Shown here in pieces: positions 16,472 through 24,813 of a stretch of 60,723 nt of DNA. The stretch lies in contig CALKGK010000048.1 in assembly GCA_938085105.1 (NCBI GenBank), forward strand, positions 1 to 60,723. The letters run 5' to 3'. Both the position numbers and the translations under genes were made by a program. The notes under the pieces were generated by a model. It ran no database searches. It worked only from the letters and a program-made list of their open reading frames with translations, and had not been told where the DNA came from. Each line of letters opens with the position of its first letter. The first letter of the stretch is position 1. This DNA is from an uncultured Flavobacteriales bacterium. Its GTDB lineage: Bacteria; Bacteroidota; Bacteroidia; Flavobacteriales_D; Sanyastnellaceae.

Positions 16472-18730
16472 TTAGCGAAGCACCGTAACGTGCCCTACAC
16501 GATCGATAATTCTCGCACCTAGGGGTAAGAGGAGTTCTACTTTTAAATGCCAAGTATAGACCTCATCTTCCGCAAAATGGGTTCCTCTCCTTACACTTCC
16601 GTCCCAAAGTACGCCGGGCTCTTCTGCTGAAAAAACTAGGGTCCCCCAGCGATCGTAAATGCGAAAATCATAATTGAAGTAGTCACAAGAAATTTCATGG
16701 ATGAAGAAGTCATTCACCCCGTCTTGATTTGGAGTGAAAGCCGTCGGAATGTAGATCGGGCAATCGCAGATCACTTCGATCACTTCTAGCTCATCACTTG
16801 CTTCACCGCACTGATTTTCAACAGTCAGCACATACATCCCCGCTTCTTCAAACACGCGAAACTCCCCTTCTTCCCCATCATCCCAAAAAACATCCGTTGC
16901 ATAGAGTGCATCTGCCAAGAATTCCAAAACATCCCCTTCACAGAGGTTCAATCGGTCGGGCAAGTCCAGCAAGGGAAGCTTAACTTGCTCCACCGAAATG
17001 GAGTAATTACTGCTGCAATCGGTGATCACATCGCTCAAGCTGATATTAAAATTGCCTAGCGCTGAGAGATACAAAGAATCCGCATCGGAGCTGAGTGATG
17101 TAGTAATATCATATTGGTTGGGGTAAGCGATGGCTAATTGCTCCCCTTCACAAATGCTGTAAGACTCATTGAAGCTCCATTGGGGTGAAGGGTTCAAAAC
17201 GATTTGTGTTGTATCGAAACCGGAACAATTGGCATCAGAAAGCACTTCGAGCGTGATTTGCCCTGGGTTCGAAAGGCTTATTTGCTCTCCCGTCTCACCT
17301 GTACTCCACATAACGACAGTGCCTTCTTGCGGACTCAAGACCACTTCTTCTCCCTCGCAAAGGGACACCTCCTCAGGTAAATTTGGGTTGGGGTTTTCTT
17401 GAATGAGAGCAGACCCCGTGTAATTTGACACGCAGCCATCGGCACTTGTTAACTCCACCTCTACCTCTTCACTGATGTTGGTTGAGTAAGTACTGTTCGT
17501 TGAGGAATCATGCCACAAATGGTTCACCCCTGCTAGGCTTGCATCAAAAGTAATCTCTTCGCCTTCACAAGCCTCTAAAGTATCTTCCCAATTGATTTCA
17601 GGCAAAGGAAAAGTGCTAGCTTCAATCTCAAAACTTTGAGAACACATTTCCGTGCTTACCATCAAAGTATATGTTCCCGCCTCTGAAAGCTGTACTTCTT
17701 GATTGTTGGTATCGTTGGACCAAGCATATTCCCAGTCGGGTTCTCCAATAGCCTCAACGCTTACCGTCTCGCCTTCACAAAAAGAGACACTCTCTTGAAG
17801 ATCGGGAGAAAAGGGGATCACTTCTACGCTCAGGTCTTCTTGAATCTGGGCTCCACAGAGATCGGTATATGTGACGGTGTATTGAATGTTTTCCTCAGGC
17901 GTGCACAATGTGGTACTTTGATTTGGAGTGTCAAGGTAAGTTGTGGGCGACCATTGGTAGCTTCCGTTGTCTGTTCCCACCACCCCAAGTTCAATGCTTT
18001 CGCCCGAACAAACACTCACCACCTCCGGCAAGCCAAGGGCATAGTTGCTGATACACACCGATTGAACGTTCACCAAACCACCAGTAGCACCGCTGAATCC
18101 CCAAAAAACTTCGGGATTACCGTTAAAAACATCTTCCACCAAATCGATGTTCAGCTCCAAGCGCAATTCACAGTCGAAAAACACCTTCACGACATCCAAA
18201 ACGGGGTCCCAAGTGAGTTTGAAAAAGTGATCTTGTCCGTCTTCCACATTTCCACCTCCAGCATCAATATTTACTGGTCCGAGTAAATTCCCCGGTGTAA
18301 AATGGTTGACGTTTCCATTCACCAAAAGCGCCATATGATCTTGAAAGGGATCGCCGAGATCTTGATTTTGGTAGGTATCCATCTCCACTCCAAAAGAAGG
18401 TTGGAATCCGCCAAAGCCCATTCCTCCGCCTGCTTCTCCCAAAGCATTGATGCCAACTTGTTGCATTATGAAAACCATTCCATCGGCACCATTCGCATCT
18501 GAGCTTCCAAAATTCACGAGGAGTTCCATTTCAAAAGAATCGCTCAAATCAAGCTGTTGATTGAACCAAACAGCCCCCAACTGGAATTCGCTTGCACTGG
18601 TTAAAACGAAACAATCTTCTGAGGAAAGGTATGCGTTGCCCACCGGATTGGATGATTGTCCTTGAGCCATCAGCCCAGAACAAATCATAGCTGAAAGAAT
18701 CAGCAAATACTTAACAAAAGTGTTCAACAT
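16472..18730 (-). CDS. T9SS-secreted protein with L-type lectin domain and gliding-motility-type C-terminal domain
   Basis: The 752-residue product has a signal peptide (MLNTFVKYLLILSAMICSG...AQG). A legume-lectin/ConA-like domain follows at about residues 25-235 (FELELLVNFGSS-type strand, DGMVFIMQQ, SFGVEMDTYQN and HFFKLTWDP motifs), expected to bind a carbohydrate. Next come about five short Ig-like modules, each starting with a cysteine pattern such as VSLCEGEEV or VSFCEGETV. The C-terminal 85 residues (IYIPTAFTPNQDGVNDFF ... FRIYDRWGTLVF ... GHVTVLR) are a type B T9SS sorting domain. The protein is predicted to sit at the cell surface and may bind algal or other polysaccharides. A near-leaderless promoter lies just upstream. 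Confidence 0.92.
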   Translation of the reverse strand: MLNTFVKYLLILSAMICSGLMAQGQSSNPVGNAYLSSEDCFVLTSASEFQLGAVWFNQQLDLSDSFEMELLVNFGSSDANGADGMVFIMQQVGINALGEAGGGMGFGGFQPSFGVEMDTYQNQDLGDPFQDHMALLVNGNVNHFTPGNLLGPVNIDAGGGNVEDGQDHFFKLTWDPVLDVVKVFFDCELRLELNIDLVEDVFNGNPEVFWGFSGATGGLVNVQSVCISNYALGLPEVVSVCSGESIELGVVGTDNGSYQWSPTTYLDTPNQSTTLCTPEENIQYTVTYTDLCGAQIQEDLSVEVIPFSPDLQESVSFCEGETVSVEAIGEPDWEYAWSNDTNNQEVQLSEAGTYTLMVSTEMCSQSFEIEASTFPLPEINWEDTLEACEGEEITFDASLAGVNHLWHDSSTNSTYSTNISEEVEVELTSADGCVSNYTGSALIQENPNPNLPEEVSLCEGEEVVLSPQEGTVVMWSTGETGEQISLSNPGQITLEVLSDANCSGFDTTQIVLNPSPQWSFNESYSICEGEQLAIAYPNQYDITTSLSSDADSLYLSALGNFNISLSDVITDCSSNYSISVEQVKLPLLDLPDRLNLCEGDVLEFLADALYATDVFWDDGEEGEFRVFEEAGMYVLTVENQCGEASDELEVIEVICDCPIYIPTAFTPNQDGVNDFFIHEISCDYFNYDFRIYDRWGTLVFSAEEPGVLWDGSVRRGTHFAEDEVYTWHLKVELLLPLGARIIDRVGHVTVLR

Positions 18731-18736
18731 ACACTA

Positions 18737-18744
18737 CAAAGGTA
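18737..18744 (-). promoter_or_regulatory. -7 element TACCTTTG for the lectin-domain gene
   Basis: It is a perfect minus-strand TAnnTTTG box ending 6 nt before the ATG at 18730. No clear -33 is seen. Confidence 0.5.
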
Positions 18745-18832
18745 AGATAATGATCAGCATAAGTTCACAATCTTCTCACTTCCACTTGCGATTATTGAAA
18801 GGACAAACCGCAATTTCACTCAAGAAGACCTC

Positions 18833-19972
18833 ATGTTCCTTCCCTCCCTAGAATCAAAAAGCCCGAACACTTATACTGAGAAAGTCAGAAAAAAAGTGTA
18901 TTCTCAGCGCATGATCATATCAAAGAAAAAGCCGATCTATTATATCAACGATCGATTGAAGCATTACTTGGAACGGTATGACCGCGAAGTAAAACTTCCT
19001 CTTTCCTACGAGGACCTTACTCGCTGGTCCCAAGGAATGACGCTATATGACGCTGATGGAAAAGACACCTTGTGGGAGTCAGTGATCTACCCCAACAGCG
19101 ATATGGAGCAACTCCAGTTGGGCTTAACCAAGATCTACGCCTTGCTTAAAACCGATGGTGATACGGACGTCATCCAACACCTCAAAGTCGATCGAATTGA
19201 TTACTGCCACTTTGGAAACTCAAAGCCGTTTCGCATCAAAATTAAAAACCAATTTAACGACAACCACGATTATTTCTACATTAAAAAATCCGATGCTTCT
19301 CGTGTTTACGGCTTGGAGTTGGAGTACATTCTTAGTCCGAACAGAATCAGCTTCATCGTAGACGGTACTACTTTGATTGAAGAGCACATTGCAGGCATTC
19401 CCGGCGATATCTACCTCGATCGATACATGTATAGTGAGCAAGTGAACAAAGCTGGTTTAGCGAAGGAGTTCGTGAAATTCAATGAGCGTTGTTTTGTATT
19501 GCTCTTGGGCGATATGCGTTCCTACAACTACGTAATCGACGTTACCCCTGATTTCGACCGGGAGCAATACCGAGTAAGGCCCATCGATTTTGATCAACAA
19601 TGTTACGAGGGACGAAGACAGATGTATCTGCCTCAGTTCTTCAAAGAGAATTTGCCAGTAGTCGAATTTTGTACGGAAATCCTCACTCCAGTTACTGTGA
19701 ATCAGTACCAATATGAGGAACGTGTCCTCATCAAAAAGCGCTATCTCCTGGCCCAGAAACGCCTGAACTTACTTCTGGACTGCATGTCAAAAGACCAGAT
19801 TTCAAAACCAGACAAAATCAAACGACTCAAATCCGAGCTCAATGCCTACCACCAAACTCGTCGCTTCAACCGCTGTGTTTCTATGGGGGGTGTGCTTCGT
19901 TTGCACTTGCTGCTCATGCTTGGAAAGCCAAAGCCGAAGAAGTGGAGAGGGAAGACGACGTTTAAGACTTAG
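18833..19972 (+). CDS. Conserved-looking protein with a divergent kinase-like signature
   Basis: I do not recognise a named family. The pattern of residues follows a protein/aminoglycoside kinase fold: FYIKKSDA (K151/K152, where the ATP lysine would be), GLELE (162-164, helix C glutamate), EEHIAGIPGD (183-192, hinge-like), LLLGDMRSYNYVID (D227 and N232 spaced as in HxDxxxxN) and RPIDFD (D252-F253-D254, as in DFG). The usual HRD/HGD histidine is replaced by leucine. A positively charged tail ends at the stop next to a REP array. The start is uncertain: ATG 18833 or ATG 18911 (MIISKKKPIYYIND); the segment between them is polar and basic. No promoter motif was found. Confidence 0.7.
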   Translation: MFLPSLESKSPNTYTEKVRKKVYSQRMIISKKKPIYYINDRLKHYLERYDREVKLPLSYEDLTRWSQGMTLYDADGKDTLWESVIYPNSDMEQLQLGLTKIYALLKTDGDTDVIQHLKVDRIDYCHFGNSKPFRIKIKNQFNDNHDYFYIKKSDASRVYGLELEYILSPNRISFIVDGTTLIEEHIAGIPGDIYLDRYMYSEQVNKAGLAKEFVKFNERCFVLLLGDMRSYNYVIDVTPDFDREQYRVRPIDFDQQCYEGRRQMYLPQFFKENLPVVEFCTEILTPVTVNQYQYEERVLIKKRYLLAQKRLNLLLDCMSKDQISKPDKIKRLKSELNAYHQTRRFNRCVSMGGVLRLHLLLMLGKPKPKKWRGKTTFKT

Positions 19973-19980
19973 GTTTTTTT

Positions 19981-20180
19981 GGGGCGCTGTGGGGCGGGCG
20001 CTGCGCTTTCGGACGGGTGCGGCTCGTCCTTTTCGGGGCGGGCGCGGCGCTGCCGGACGTGGGCGGCACTGCCAGACGGGCGCGGCACTTTCGGACGGGC
20101 GCGGCACGTCCTTTTACGGGGCGGGCGCTGCGCTGTGGGATGGGCGCGGCACGTCCTTTTCGGGGGCGGCGGGTGCGGGA
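19981..20180. repeat. REP array: GC-rich palindromic repeats downstream of the RAYT gene
   Basis: The 200 bp are strikingly GC-rich compared with both flanks. They contain three related imperfect palindromes of 19 nt: 20011-20029 ggacgggtgcggctcgtcc, 20093-20111 ggacgggcgcggcacgtcc and 20138-20156 ggatgggcgcggcacgtcc. Each is followed by CTTTT, and GGGCGGGCGC-like spacers lie between them. The GGACG and CGTCC ends pair to make short hairpins, as expected for REP/BIME elements recognised by RAYT proteins. Open frames across this stretch have arginine/glycine/alanine-rich low-complexity translations and are not genes. Confidence 0.8.
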
Positions 20181-20190
20181 AGGTGCTCTG

Positions 20191-20682
20191 CTACCTTCGT
20201 TGTTGGAGCTTTTGGATGAGCTTTTGTGGGTTGTTGCGGATGTAGTTGCGGACGTTTTCGAACTCGCGTTGGTCCATGATGATGTTGTCTTGGTAGCGAG
20301 ATACCCACTTGAAGTTGGGCTGGATTTTTCTAGCGCGAGAGGTGATGGCCGACTTGATGCCCCGAACACAAGCGCCTAAACTGCCACTCTGAACTCCAAA
20401 CTGGTTCTGACCAACACTGGGGTCATACTTCTCCCCTTGAACCCGGAGCAGTAAATGCAGGTGGTCAGGCATCACAACGTACTCAATGACTTCAATATTG
20501 GGGTTGATTCGGGAGGTTTCTTCGATGCAGTGTTTGGCGATTTCCCCCACTTCGGTGAGGTGCAACTCTTCGTTCTGAACGAAAGCTAAAAACGGCCTTC
20601 TCTTGGCGGTGACGATGGTGACGTGGTAGTCTCCTTTCGCTGTGTAGTTCCAAGCATAATGACGTAAACTTCTCTTTGGCAT
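20191..20682 (-). CDS. REP-associated tyrosine transposase (RAYT, Y1/IS200-like)
   Basis: RAYTs are single-copy, domesticated relatives of IS200/IS605 Y1 transposases that act on REP palindromes. The 163-residue product has the family start (MPKRSLRHYAWNYTAKGDYHVT), the HUH metal-binding motif MPDHLHLLL (H74 and H76) and the catalytic tyrosine in NYIRNNP (Y147), preceded by SRYQDNIIMD. All key residues are present, so it should be active as a DNA nickase and ligase. Its stop is 11 nt from the REP array at 19981-20180, and similar repeats occur at 42957-43090. No IS ends, accessory gene or target duplication are seen, which fits RAYT rather than a mobile IS. Confidence 0.92.
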   Translation of the reverse strand: MPKRSLRHYAWNYTAKGDYHVTIVTAKRRPFLAFVQNEELHLTEVGEIAKHCIEETSRINPNIEVIEYVVMPDHLHLLLRVQGEKYDPSVGQNQFGVQSGSLGACVRGIKSAITSRARKIQPNFKWVSRYQDNIIMDQREFENVRNYIRNNPQKLIQKLQQRR

Positions 20683-20878
20683 GTGCTTTTTTGACCGAAT
20701 CTATTGGATTCCGGCTTATGAAAGAGATCAACTTTTTGTGTGTTGACGGATGTTTTGTATCTGACTTACCTCTGGGCCTCAAAATTTAACCTTTCCCCAC
20801 ATTGAGCCAGAAAAATACAAGGAGGCTTTTGTATCTTAACCTCAGCAATAATGCTACACAATTCTTAACTCCACAACC

Positions 20879-21805
20879 ATGACTCTACCCGTTATTCTCT
20901 TTTTTGTAGTGATCCTACTTGTCCTTTCCTTCTTCTCTGTGAAGCAGCAAACGGCGGTAATTATCGAGCGATTCGGGAAATTCCAATCGATTCGAAAAGC
21001 CGGTCTTCAAATGAAAATTCCTTTTATCGACAAAAAAGCTGGTCGCTTGAGTTTGCGTATTGAAGAATTGGATGTCATGGTGGAAACCAAGACTAAGGAT
21101 AACGTGTTTGTTGAAATCCGAGTTTCTGTGCAGTACCAAGTTATCCGCGAATCAGTTTACGATGCCTTCTACCGTCTTTCACACCCACGCGATCAAATTA
21201 GGTCCTACGTTTTTGATACGATCAGGGCTGAGGTGCCTAAATTGCGTCTGGATGATGTTTTCGAAAATAAAGATGAAATCGCCGATGCAACCACACGAGA
21301 GTTGAGTCAGGCAATGATGGATTACGGTTATGAAATCATTCGTGCTTTGGTGACCGACATCAACCCAGATGAAGAAGTGAAAAAAGCGATGAACCGTATT
21401 AACGCTTCAGAAAGAATCAAAAAGGCAGCTGAATACGAAGCTGAAGCTGAAAAGATTAAAATTGTAGCGAAAGCAGAGGCCGAAGCTCAGAGTAAAAAAC
21501 TTCAAGGTGTTGGTATTGCTGATCAACGTAGAGAAATTGCTCGTGGTTTAGAAGAGTCGGTTGAAATGCTTAACAAGGTTGGGATTGGAAGCATCGAAGC
21601 TTCTTCACTGATCATCGTTACCCAGCACTACGATACTTTGCAAGCGGTAGGAGAAAACTCCAATTCAAACTTGATTTTGATGCCGAACAGTCCGAGCTCT
21701 GCCAACTCATTGCTTTCAGACATGATTACCTCTTTTGAAACCTCTAGAAGGTTGGGGGAAGCTGAAAAAATGAACGGCGCTCCTCAGAAAGGTTTAGAAC
21801 AATAA
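20879..21805 (+). CDS. SPFH/Band 7 stomatin-like protein (paraslipin/QmcA type)
   Basis: The 308-residue protein starts with one membrane helix (MTLPVILFFVVILLVLSFFS). It is followed by the canonical Band 7 domain: VIIERFGKFQSIRKAGLQMKIPFIDK, ELDVMVETKTKDNVFVEI and LDDVFENKDEI. A coiled coil rich in alanine and glutamate (KKAAEYEAEAEKIKIVAKAEAEAQS) leads to a short C-terminal tail. Such proteins make large cage-like rings at the inner membrane and often work with FtsH or NfeD. No NfeD gene is adjacent here. A weak hairpin terminator follows at about 21837-21876. Confidence 0.95.
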   Translation: MTLPVILFFVVILLVLSFFSVKQQTAVIIERFGKFQSIRKAGLQMKIPFIDKKAGRLSLRIEELDVMVETKTKDNVFVEIRVSVQYQVIRESVYDAFYRLSHPRDQIRSYVFDTIRAEVPKLRLDDVFENKDEIADATTRELSQAMMDYGYEIIRALVTDINPDEEVKKAMNRINASERIKKAAEYEAEAEKIKIVAKAEAEAQSKKLQGVGIADQRREIARGLEESVEMLNKVGIGSIEASSLIIVTQHYDTLQAVGENSNSNLILMPNSPSSANSLLSDMITSFETSRRLGEAEKMNGAPQKGLEQ

Positions 21806-21836
21806 GTACTGTATGTTCGACCAAAAGATGGTGATG

Positions 21837-21876
21837 AGAGGTCAAACTTCCGTGAGGGGGCTTGGCCTCTTTCTTT
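21837..21876 (+). terminator. Putative rho-independent terminator after the stomatin-like gene
   Basis: AGAGG-t-CAA (21837-21845) pairs with TTG-g-CCTCT (21862-21870), with a 16-nt loop, followed by TTCTTT. The stem has one mismatch. Confidence 0.45.
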
Positions 21877-21925
21877 ACCCTATTATTCATCCTATCTTTT
21901 TTGCTGAAAAATGTGGAAAAGCAAT

Positions 21926-21957
21926 TTTGTCAATCAAGCAGCTTCGGTGTACTTTTG
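21926..21957 (+). promoter_or_regulatory. Promoter for transaldolase (TTTG, 20 nt, TACTTTTG)
   Basis: A -33 TTTG (21926-21929) and a perfect -7 TACTTTTG (21950-21957) are 20 nt apart. The promoter ends 19 nt before ATG 21977. Because it lies inside the frame that would begin at 21911, it argues for the later start. Confidence 0.75.
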
Positions 21958-21976
21958 CCAAAAATCAGAACCAACT

Positions 21977-22639
21977 ATGAAATTTTTCATCGACACCGCC
22001 AACCTCGACCAAATCCGTGAAGCACAGGACCTTGGGATTCTTGATGGGGTAACCACCAATCCATCTCTCATGGCCAAAGAAGGCATCACAGGAGAGCAAA
22101 ATGTTATCAACCACTACAAGGCCATTTGCGAAATTGTTGATGGAGATGTAAGTGCTGAAGTAATTTCAACTGACTACGAAGGAATGGTTCGTGAAGGTTT
22201 GAAATTGGCTGAATTGCATGATAACATTGTGGTAAAAATCCCAATGATCAAAGACGGTGTAAAAGCCTTAAAATACTTTTCAGACAAAGGAATTAAAACC
22301 AATTGTACCCTCGTTTTTTCTGCCGGACAAGCACTCCTTGCCGCGAAAGCTGGTGCGACCTATGTCTCTCCATTTATCGGACGTTTGGACGACATTTCGA
22401 GCAACGGTGTTCAGTTGATTGAGCAAATTCGTTTGATCTACGATAACTACGCTTTTGAAACCGAAATCCTTGCAGCATCCGTTCGCCACACCATGCACAT
22501 TATGGATTGTGCTGAAATCGGTGCAGATGTGATGACCGGTCCTTTGAGCGCAATCGTTGGTTTGTTGAAACACCCATTGACCGATAGCGGTTTGGCTCAG
22601 TTTCTTGCAGACCATGCTAAGTCGAACGAAGGAAAATAA
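21977..22639 (+). CDS. Transaldolase, short Fsa/TalC type
   Basis: The enzyme transfers a dihydroxyacetone unit between sugar phosphates in the non-oxidative pentose phosphate pathway, or acts as a fructose-6-phosphate aldolase. The 220-residue protein begins [16 protein letters not shown] and has the DGVTTNPSL segment. The Schiff-base lysine is K87 in NIVVKIPM, and [11 protein letters not shown] follows. The start is ATG 21977; a frame from 21911 runs through the promoter and adds a non-conserved leader. A strong terminator follows. Biochemistry cannot separate Tal from Fsa from sequence alone, and the family is usually annotated as probable transaldolase. Confidence 0.95.
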   Translation: MKFFIDTANLDQIREAQDLGILDGVTTNPSLMAKEGITGEQNVINHYKAICEIVDGDVSAEVISTDYEGMVREGLKLAELHDNIVVKIPMIKDGVKALKYFSDKGIKTNCTLVFSAGQALLAAKAGATYVSPFIGRLDDISSNGVQLIEQIRLIYDNYAFETEILAASVRHTMHIMDCAEIGADVMTGPLSAIVGLLKHPLTDSGLAQFLADHAKSNEGK

Positions 22640-22661
22640 GTCGATACATATAATTGAAAGG

Positions 22662-22693
22662 AACGCTGCTCTTCATTGAGTGGCGTTTTTTTT
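22662..22693 (+). terminator. Rho-independent terminator after transaldolase
   Basis: AACGC (22662-22666) pairs with GCGTT (22683-22687), and an inner CTC/GAG pair extends the stem past one mismatched pair. Eight T residues follow. Confidence 0.8.
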
Positions 22694-22918
22694 GAGGCTG
22701 TCTTTTGAGGGAAAATTGGGGCAAAAAGAAAGTCGGTTGACTAGACCGACTTATAATATCTTTTATTGACTGATTGTTTAGTAACCTACAAGTTACACCC
22801 TCCTTTACGCATACTCTTCATTTTTGGTTTCACCTTTTTCGATTTTTCTCATATCTTTTTCTGAATCTCTTCCAATGGATCGACAAACGGGAAGCACTCG
22901 TCAGGATATCATCGGCTT

Positions 22919-22953
22919 TTTGCTGAAAATGAAGAGAATACCTCGTACCTTTG
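22919..22953 (+). promoter_or_regulatory. Promoter for the TsaC/YciO gene (TTTG, 23 nt, TACCTTTG)
   Basis: A -33 TTTG (22919-22922) and a perfect -7 TACCTTTG (22946-22953) are 23 nt apart. The -7 box ends 4 nt before the GTG start. Confidence 0.6.
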
Positions 22954-22957
22954 TAAG

Positions 22958-23578
22958 GTGTTAGTCGATATACATCAGGAAAACCCAGATCAGCGCAAGA
23001 TCCGCCAAGTAGTGGATGTTTTGCGAAAAGGAGGAGTCATCATCTACCCTACCGACTCTGTTTATAGCATTGGTTGTGCAATAAGTCAGAACAAAGCCAT
23101 TGAGCGAGTTGCCCAAATTAAGGGGATCAAGGCTGAAAAGGCCAATTTCTCTTTGGTATGCGAAGACTTGAGTCAGCTTTCAAAATACGCAAAGCAAGTA
23201 GATACCAACATCTACAAACTCATGAAGCGCGCACTTCCTGGTCCGTACACCTTCATCCTGAACGCGAGTAATTTTGTTCCAAAAATCTTCAAAACGAAGA
23301 AAAAAACCATTGGTATTCGTGTACCCGATCACCTCATTCCAAATCACATTGTAGCCGAGTTAGGGGAACCTATCATTGCGACATCCGTTCATGCTGACGA
23401 TGAAATCTTGGAATACATCACCGACCCGGAGCTCATTCATGAAAAGTATGAAAAGGTGGTTGATTTAGTGATCAATAGCGGAACGGGAAACATCCACGCC
23501 TCAACCATTTTTGATTGTACCACTGGAGAAGCAGAATTGATCCGGGAAGGAATTGGTCCGGTAAAAGGTTTGATTTAA
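22958..23578 (+). CDS. Sua5/YciO/YrdC family protein (threonylcarbamoyl-AMP synthase-like)
   Basis: Members of this family make threonylcarbamoyl-AMP for the t6A modification of tRNAs that read ANN codons. The 206-residue protein has the YrdC fold with GGVIIYPTDSVYSIGC, IKGIKAEKANFSLVCED, LPGPYTFIL, TIGIRVPDH and ATSVH segments. It is of the short YciO type and lacks the Sua5 C-terminal domain. The pattern resembles the YciO branch, so TsaC activity is likely but not certain. The start is GTG 22958, directly after a perfect promoter. The next gene is convergent. Confidence 0.9.
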   Translation: MLVDIHQENPDQRKIRQVVDVLRKGGVIIYPTDSVYSIGCAISQNKAIERVAQIKGIKAEKANFSLVCEDLSQLSKYAKQVDTNIYKLMKRALPGPYTFILNASNFVPKIFKTKKKTIGIRVPDHLIPNHIVAELGEPIIATSVHADDEILEYITDPELIHEKYEKVVDLVINSGTGNIHASTIFDCTTGEAELIREGIGPVKGLI

Positions 23579-24045
23579 ACCAAACAATTAAAATTCAGCC
23601 GGCTTACTTCTGCATTCCTAGATTTATTTTCTGGAATTTCTAATTAGTCACAAAGGAAAGGTACTCATGTACAAAGTTCTTTAGCACTGCATTGCCGTAT
23701 CCAATATTTTAGTCAAGAATTGATTCGAGATAGGGCAGGAAGCAGCCTCTGTGGAAGGGGAAGAACCTGTATGGTGGATCGGTATGTGGGAATTTTCTAA
23801 TGAGATAAAACTACAGTAACAAAGTGAGGTGGTTCATCCACAAAACGGCTCGAAAAATATTTTGAAGCCGAATGAAAACTGCCGAACTTCGAAAAGCCAG
23901 GTTGGCGGGGGTGGGGTGGGGCCCGCGAGGGCTGGGTGAAAACTGGACTTACTTTATTACATAATAAAGTGCTAGAAGTCCTTTGTTTTTCACTTCACCA
24001 AATCTCACTTCATCAACTTGAATCTCACCAAATCAGCAACTTCTA
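23579..24045. other. 467-bp convergent intergenic region with G-rich run and AT palindrome
   Basis: I see no gene here and no recognised RNA. A G-rich run at 23907-23936 has five G-tracts (5, 4, 4, 3 and 3 Gs). A perfect AT-rich palindrome ACTTTATTA-ca-TAATAAAGT lies at 23951-23970, and the nonamer CACCAAATC is repeated nearby at about 23996-24040. Both flanking genes end here, so any of these could be transcription stops or RNA-processing sites. Confidence 0.55.
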
Positions 24046-24705
24046 CTACCCCTTCCTTGCACGATTCTGAAGCATCGGAACAAAAGCACAAGGTCCATGC
24101 TCTTTCTTCCCAAAGGTATTTTCCGAGGTGCGAACAATCTCCGTCATGATTTGGCCATCTCCCTCACCAATAGGAATGATCATTTTCCCTCCAACTTTTA
24201 ATTGAGCAAGCAAATCTTGAGGTGCATAAGGCGCTCCACAAGTCACCAAAATTTTATCGAAAGGCGCATAGGCCTTCTTCCCTTTGTAACCATCTCCATA
24301 AAAAAGTTGCGGACGATGACCAAGTGCCTTTAGTAAAGGAAGGGTTTTATCGTAAAGCTCTCGCTGGCGTTCAATACTGAATACTTTAAGTCCCAATTCA
24401 CAGAGCACGCTTGTTTGAAAACCACTTCCCGTTCCTATTTCTAGAACCTTCTCCCCCTTCACCGGTTCCAAAAGTTGAGTCTGAAGTGCGACGGTATAAG
24501 GCATGGAAATGGTCTGACCTGCACCAATCTGAAAGGCCTTATTATCATAGGCAAACTCCAAAAAAGCAGAACTCAAAAAAAAATGACGCGGTGTTTGAAA
24601 AATGGCATTGAGTACCTCCTCATTATGGATCCCCATTTCTCTCAAACTCCCAATCAGCTTCTTCCTCAAGCCTTTGTGTTTGTATGTATCAGTGAAGGTG
24701 TTCAT
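24046..24705 (-). CDS. pcm: Protein-L-isoaspartate O-methyltransferase
   Basis: PCM methylates abnormal L-isoaspartyl residues using SAM, starting repair of aged proteins in the cytoplasm. The 219-residue product has the family motifs PRHFFLSSAFLEFAYDNKA, IGAGQTISMPYTVA, the SAM-binding VLEIGTGSGFQTSVL, and the motif DKILVTCGAP. The start is ATG 24705 (MNTFTDTYKHKGLRKKL). The frame stays open for another 262 codons upstream, but that part is antisense to the oxidoreductase gene and is not protein-like. A -7 box TACTTTTG ends 4 nt before this ATG. Confidence 0.96.
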   Translation of the reverse strand: MNTFTDTYKHKGLRKKLIGSLREMGIHNEEVLNAIFQTPRHFFLSSAFLEFAYDNKAFQIGAGQTISMPYTVALQTQLLEPVKGEKVLEIGTGSGFQTSVLCELGLKVFSIERQRELYDKTLPLLKALGHRPQLFYGDGYKGKKAYAPFDKILVTCGAPYAPQDLLAQLKVGGKMIIPIGEGDGQIMTEIVRTSENTFGKKEHGPCAFVPMLQNRARKG

Positions 24706-24709
24706 GCTA

Positions 24710-24717
24710 CAAAAGTA
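24710..24717 (-). promoter_or_regulatory. -7 element TACTTTTG for pcm
   Basis: It is a perfect minus-strand TAnnTTTG box, 4 nt before the ATG. A TTG on the minus strand at 24743-24741 lies 23 nt upstream and could be the -33. Confidence 0.6.
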
Positions 24718-24790
24718 CTGCAGAACTTCCGTCCTCCTTTCAATGTTGAAAAGTAGAAACGAACCATGGAATGTCAATAATGCAGAGGCG

Positions 24791-24798
24791 TATTTTTG
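24791..24798 (+). promoter_or_regulatory. -7 element TATTTTTG for the Gfo/Idh/MocA gene
   Basis: It is a perfect TAnnTTTG box ending 15 nt before ATG 24814. It supports that ATG over a TTG at 24796, which lies inside the box. A good -33 was not found. Confidence 0.55.
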
Positions 24799-24813
24799 AT
24801 AAAAATAGATCAC

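Larger units (their letters stand above)
22640..22957. other. Intergenic region: terminator, second hairpin and promoter
   Basis: I see no gene in these 318 bp. They hold the terminator at 22662-22693 and a perfect 8-bp hairpin (AAGTCGGT, 7-nt loop, ACCGACTT) at 22730-22752 that lacks a T-tract on either strand. The promoter of the TsaC/YciO gene is at the right end. Confidence 0.6.

Noticed and set aside
19842-20379. Several open frames over the GC-rich array (Arg/Gly/Ala-rich translations)
   Set aside because: They arise from REP repeats with low-complexity translation and overlap the RAYT gene on the other strand.
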